A stretch of DNA of 64,000 nt from Ignavibacteriaceae bacterium (GTDB lineage: Bacteria; Bacteroidota; Ignavibacteria; Ignavibacteriales; Ignavibacteriaceae), in the NCBI GenBank assembly GCA_013388545.1, contig JACAFB010000002.1, positions 62,001-126,000 of the forward strand, written 5' to 3'. Position numbers and translations under genes: made by a program. The first letter of the stretch is position 1. Each line of letters opens with the position of its first letter. Positions 62,331 to 64,000 of this stretch are shown here, in pieces. Under the pieces are notes generated by a model that searched no databases, was not told where the DNA came from, and saw only the letters and a list, made by a program, of their open reading frames with translations.

Positions 62331-62364
62331 TTACAATATTTCTTTCTTATTAAAGAAATTGTAA
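62331..62364. promoter_or_regulatory. AT-rich dyad upstream of the MerR gene
   Basis: TTACAATATTTCTTT-CTTAT-TAAAGAAATTGTAA: a 13-bp stem with a two-base bulge, 94 bases before the ATG. It might be an operator for the regulator itself; AT-richness makes chance symmetry possible. Confidence 0.3.
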
Positions 62365-62457
62365 AGCATAATTAAAGTACTTAATTATTTAATTCGAAGA
62401 TATTGTAAATAAATTATTCAATATTTATTTTATACTTAAATAAAATAATCGTATTGA

Positions 62458-62850
62458 ATGAAGAATCTTGCTATAAAAAAACTCTATTATTCAATCAGTG
62501 AAGTCAGCAAAATAACTGAAATTGAACAGTATGTTCTTAGATACTGGGAAACTGAATTTGAACAACTCAAACCTCAGAAGAACAGAGCTGGAAACCGTAT
62601 TTATACAAATAAGGATATACAGTTAATATTACATATTAAAGGACTTCTTAGAAATAAAAAATACACAATTGAAGGAGCAAAAAAGATTCTTGAAGATTAT
62701 TCTCCTGATCAGACTACAACCATTGATGAAAAAGAAGTACTATCTGAAAATCAGAATATCAGACCTGAAGTAAAAAAGGATAAATCATCGCTTAAAAAGG
62801 ATCTTGAAGAAATAAAGAATTTTCTAGAAGAATTACTACTTAAATTATAA
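62458..62850 (+). CDS. MerR family transcriptional regulator
   Basis: A 130-residue protein with a MerR winged helix at 9-78 ('YYSISEVSKITEIEQYVLRYWETEFEQLKPQ', 'RIYTNKDIQLILHIKGLL') and a short, charged C-terminus with a coiled-coil-like end. The wing and 'LRYWE' follow the Bacteroidota MerR type that lacks a sensor domain. Its stop codon is one base from the first base of tRNA-Pro, so it is probably on the tRNA transcript. Confidence 0.88.
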   Translation: MKNLAIKKLYYSISEVSKITEIEQYVLRYWETEFEQLKPQKNRAGNRIYTNKDIQLILHIKGLLRNKKYTIEGAKKILEDYSPDQTTTIDEKEVLSENQNIRPEVKKDKSSLKKDLEEIKNFLEELLLKL

Positions 62851-62851
62851 C

Positions 62852-62925
62852 CGGAACGTAGCGCAGCCCGGTAGCGCACTTGAATGGGGTTCAAGGGGTC
62901 GCGGGTTCAAATCCCGCCGTTCCGA
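62852..62925 (+). tRNA. tRNA-Pro(GGG)
   Basis: Complete cloverleaf of 74 bases: acceptor CGGAACG/CGTTCCG, D-arm GCGC/GCGC, anticodon stem CTTGA/TCAAG with loop ATGGGGT (anticodon GGG), T-arm GCGGG/CCCGC with TTCAAAT. Discriminator A is followed by CTA, so CCA is not encoded, unlike the two tRNA-Arg genes in this window. Confidence 0.95.
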
Positions 62926-62931
62926 CTAAAA

Positions 62932-62964
62932 TAAAACCTCCCTCTATGGAGGTTTTATTTTTTT
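62932..62964 (+). terminator. Intrinsic terminator after tRNA-Pro
   Basis: Stem AAAACCTCC/GGAGGTTTT with a six-base loop, then ATTTTTTTATT. It starts 8 bases after the tRNA. Confidence 0.92.
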
Positions 62965-63106
62965 ATTATAGCTTAGTGATAACTTATATTAATGAATATG
63001 AAAATCTTTAAGCCAGAATATTATGAGATAAATTGTTTAAAACTATTTAATTAAATTGCGTTGGTTACTGTATTAAAATTGTAGTATTAACTATTTCTAA
63101 TTCATT

Positions 63107-64000
63107 ATGAATTATATAGATGACAAACCGATTTCTTATTGTGGGATATTTGGAGTATTCGGTTCTGATACAGCTGCTCTAAATACTTATTATGGCCTTC
63201 ATGCCCTTCAACACAGAGGTCAGGAAGCTACAGGAATTGTAACAAGACATTTTACCGAGCAGGGGAAACCATTTTTTAATCTTACGAAAGGGGAGGGATT
63301 AGTTTCTGAAGTATTCAGTGATCCATCAACCCTAAGTGATAATTTAAAGGGCAGTGCTGCAATCGGGCACAATCGTTACTCAACTACAGGTTCGGCAAAG
63401 TCACGCAAAAATATTCAACCGTTTGTAGTTAATTACAGAATGGGAAATCTTGGAATTGGTCATAACGGAAATTTAACTAACGCCAATGTGCTACGAACTC
63501 AATTAATAAATGAAGGTGCAATCTTTCAAACAACAAGTGATACTGAAGTAATTCTTCATCTTATTGCCCGGAGTAAACTTGATAACCAGATTGATCAGAT
63601 ACTTGAAGCGTTAAGAAAAGTTGAAGGAGCTTACTGTGTTGTTATTCTTACTGATGACAAATTAATTGCTGCAAGAGATCCACTTGGTTTCAGACCTTTA
63701 TCTATAGGAAAACTTGAAAATAGCTTTCTGATTGCTTCAGAAACCTGTGCATTTGATATCCAGTCCGCAAATTTTTTAAGGGAAATTGAACCTGGCGAAT
63801 TGGTTGTAATTGATGAAGATTCAGTAAAAACCGGGAATATTAAATCATACAGAATAAATGACGAAAAAATTGAGAAGAAACATTGCATTTTTGAATTCAT
63901 TTATTTCTCCAGGCCCGATAGTTATATCTTCGGTCATAACGTCGATAAAATGAGAAGAAGATTAGGAAAAATTTTAGCAAGAAAACACCCGGTAACTGAT
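63107..64000 (+). CDS. purF: Amidophosphoribosyltransferase, N-terminal part (cut by window edge)
   Basis: An open frame of 298 codons running off the right edge, absent from the ORF track because it has no stop in the window. PurF makes phosphoribosylamine from PRPP and glutamine, the first step of purine synthesis. It has an 11-residue propeptide, then the Ntn glutaminase nucleophile Cys12 in 'SYCGIFGVFG', 'GLHALQHRGQEATGIV', 'GHNRYSTTG', 'IGHNGNLTNA', 'DTEVILHL', and 'AARDPLGFRPLSIG'. The phosphoribosyltransferase domain is only begun ('SRPDSYIFGHNVDKMRRRLG'). Confidence 0.95.
   Translation, partial: MNYIDDKPISYCGIFGVFGSDTAALNTYYGLHALQHRGQEATGIVTRHFTEQGKPFFNLTKGEGLVSEVFSDPSTLSDNLKGSAAIGHNRYSTTGSAKSRKNIQPFVVNYRMGNLGIGHNGNLTNANVLRTQLINEGAIFQTTSDTEVILHLIARSKLDNQIDQILEALRKVEGAYCVVILTDDKLIAARDPLGFRPLSIGKLENSFLIASETCAFDIQSANFLREIEPGELVVIDEDSVKTGNIKSYRINDEKIEKKHCIFEFIYFSRPDSYIFGHNVDKMRRRLGKILARKHPVTD

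Noticed and set aside
1-64000. CRISPR arrays, insertion sequences, prophage, toxin-antitoxin modules
   Set aside because: No regularly spaced repeats, transposase, integrase, phage structural gene or typical TA pair was found. The SWIM protein lacks any transposase domain.

Overview
The window is an AT-rich, densely packed bacterial chromosome segment of the Bacteroidota/Chlorobi/Ignavibacteria type (FCB group). The best fit is a relative of Ignavibacterium or Melioribacter. The evidence is four secreted proteins ending in a type IX secretion (T9SS) type A sorting domain with the QNYPNPFNP-type motif, a GWxTD-domain protein, a DUF5683 protein, an S46 dipeptidyl-peptidase, a large SusC-like TonB receptor, and several upstream regions with a TAnnTTTG element resembling the Bacteroidota -7 promoter box. 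Phylum assignment is inference. No prophage, transposon, CRISPR array or rRNA operon was seen. The window is cut inside dus at the left end and inside purF at the right end.

Layout. 0-3.3 kb: dus end, a PAP2-like membrane protein, enoyl-CoA hydratase, apt, convergent rsmI. 3.3-7 kb: a lysine catabolism locus (lysine 6-aminotransferase, Rrf2-type regulator, ALDH7-type semialdehyde dehydrogenase). 7-11.4 kb: unknown protein, C-terminal processing protease, PLP aminotransferase. 11.6-14.6 kb: pyrK-pyrD-folC. 14.7-19.8 kb: rho, GWxTD protein, pdxA, methyltransferase, ftsE. 19.8-21.1 kb, minus strand: adk, tadA, tRNA-Arg(TCG). 21.4-28 kb: T9SS cargo protein, S46 peptidase, YdjC/ChbG-like protein, radical SAM protein. 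28-31.2 kb: aromatic amino acid block, with a chorismate mutase-prephenate dehydratase-ACT-DAHP synthase fusion followed by tyrA. 31.3-33.3 kb: POT transporter, tRNA-Arg(ACG), small membrane protein. 33.4-44 kb: lone OmpR-type response regulator, TonB receptor, and three consecutive T9SS cargo proteins. 44-47 kb: sparse region with a SWIM-finger protein, orphan minus-strand terminators, a secreted protein of unknown role, a tiny membrane protein and a STAS protein. 47-62 kb: housekeeping block (rqcH/NFACT, POT transporter, PASTA protein, rpe, folP, cdaA, glycosyltransferase, CHAD, UPF0173 hydrolase, parAB, DUF5683, Yip1-like, nadB, ppx/gppA, aroQ). 62.4-64 kb: MerR regulator, tRNA-Pro(GGG), purF start.

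How the parts fit. Most genes are housekeeping and packed in short operons with ATGA-type or few-base overlaps. The accessory part most worth attention is 33-44 kb. There a regulator without a kinase and an outer-membrane receptor precede three secreted proteins that share a repeated module (core GEANLPPxPP, four copies) that I cannot assign to a named family. This looks like a surface system whose substrate is not evident. Second in interest is the four-domain PheA-DAHP synthase fusion, which places entry to the shikimate pathway and the phenylalanine branch on one polypeptide with an ACT domain. Third is a 560-base gene-free stretch holding two minus-strand intrinsic terminators with no gene to terminate, suggesting small RNAs.
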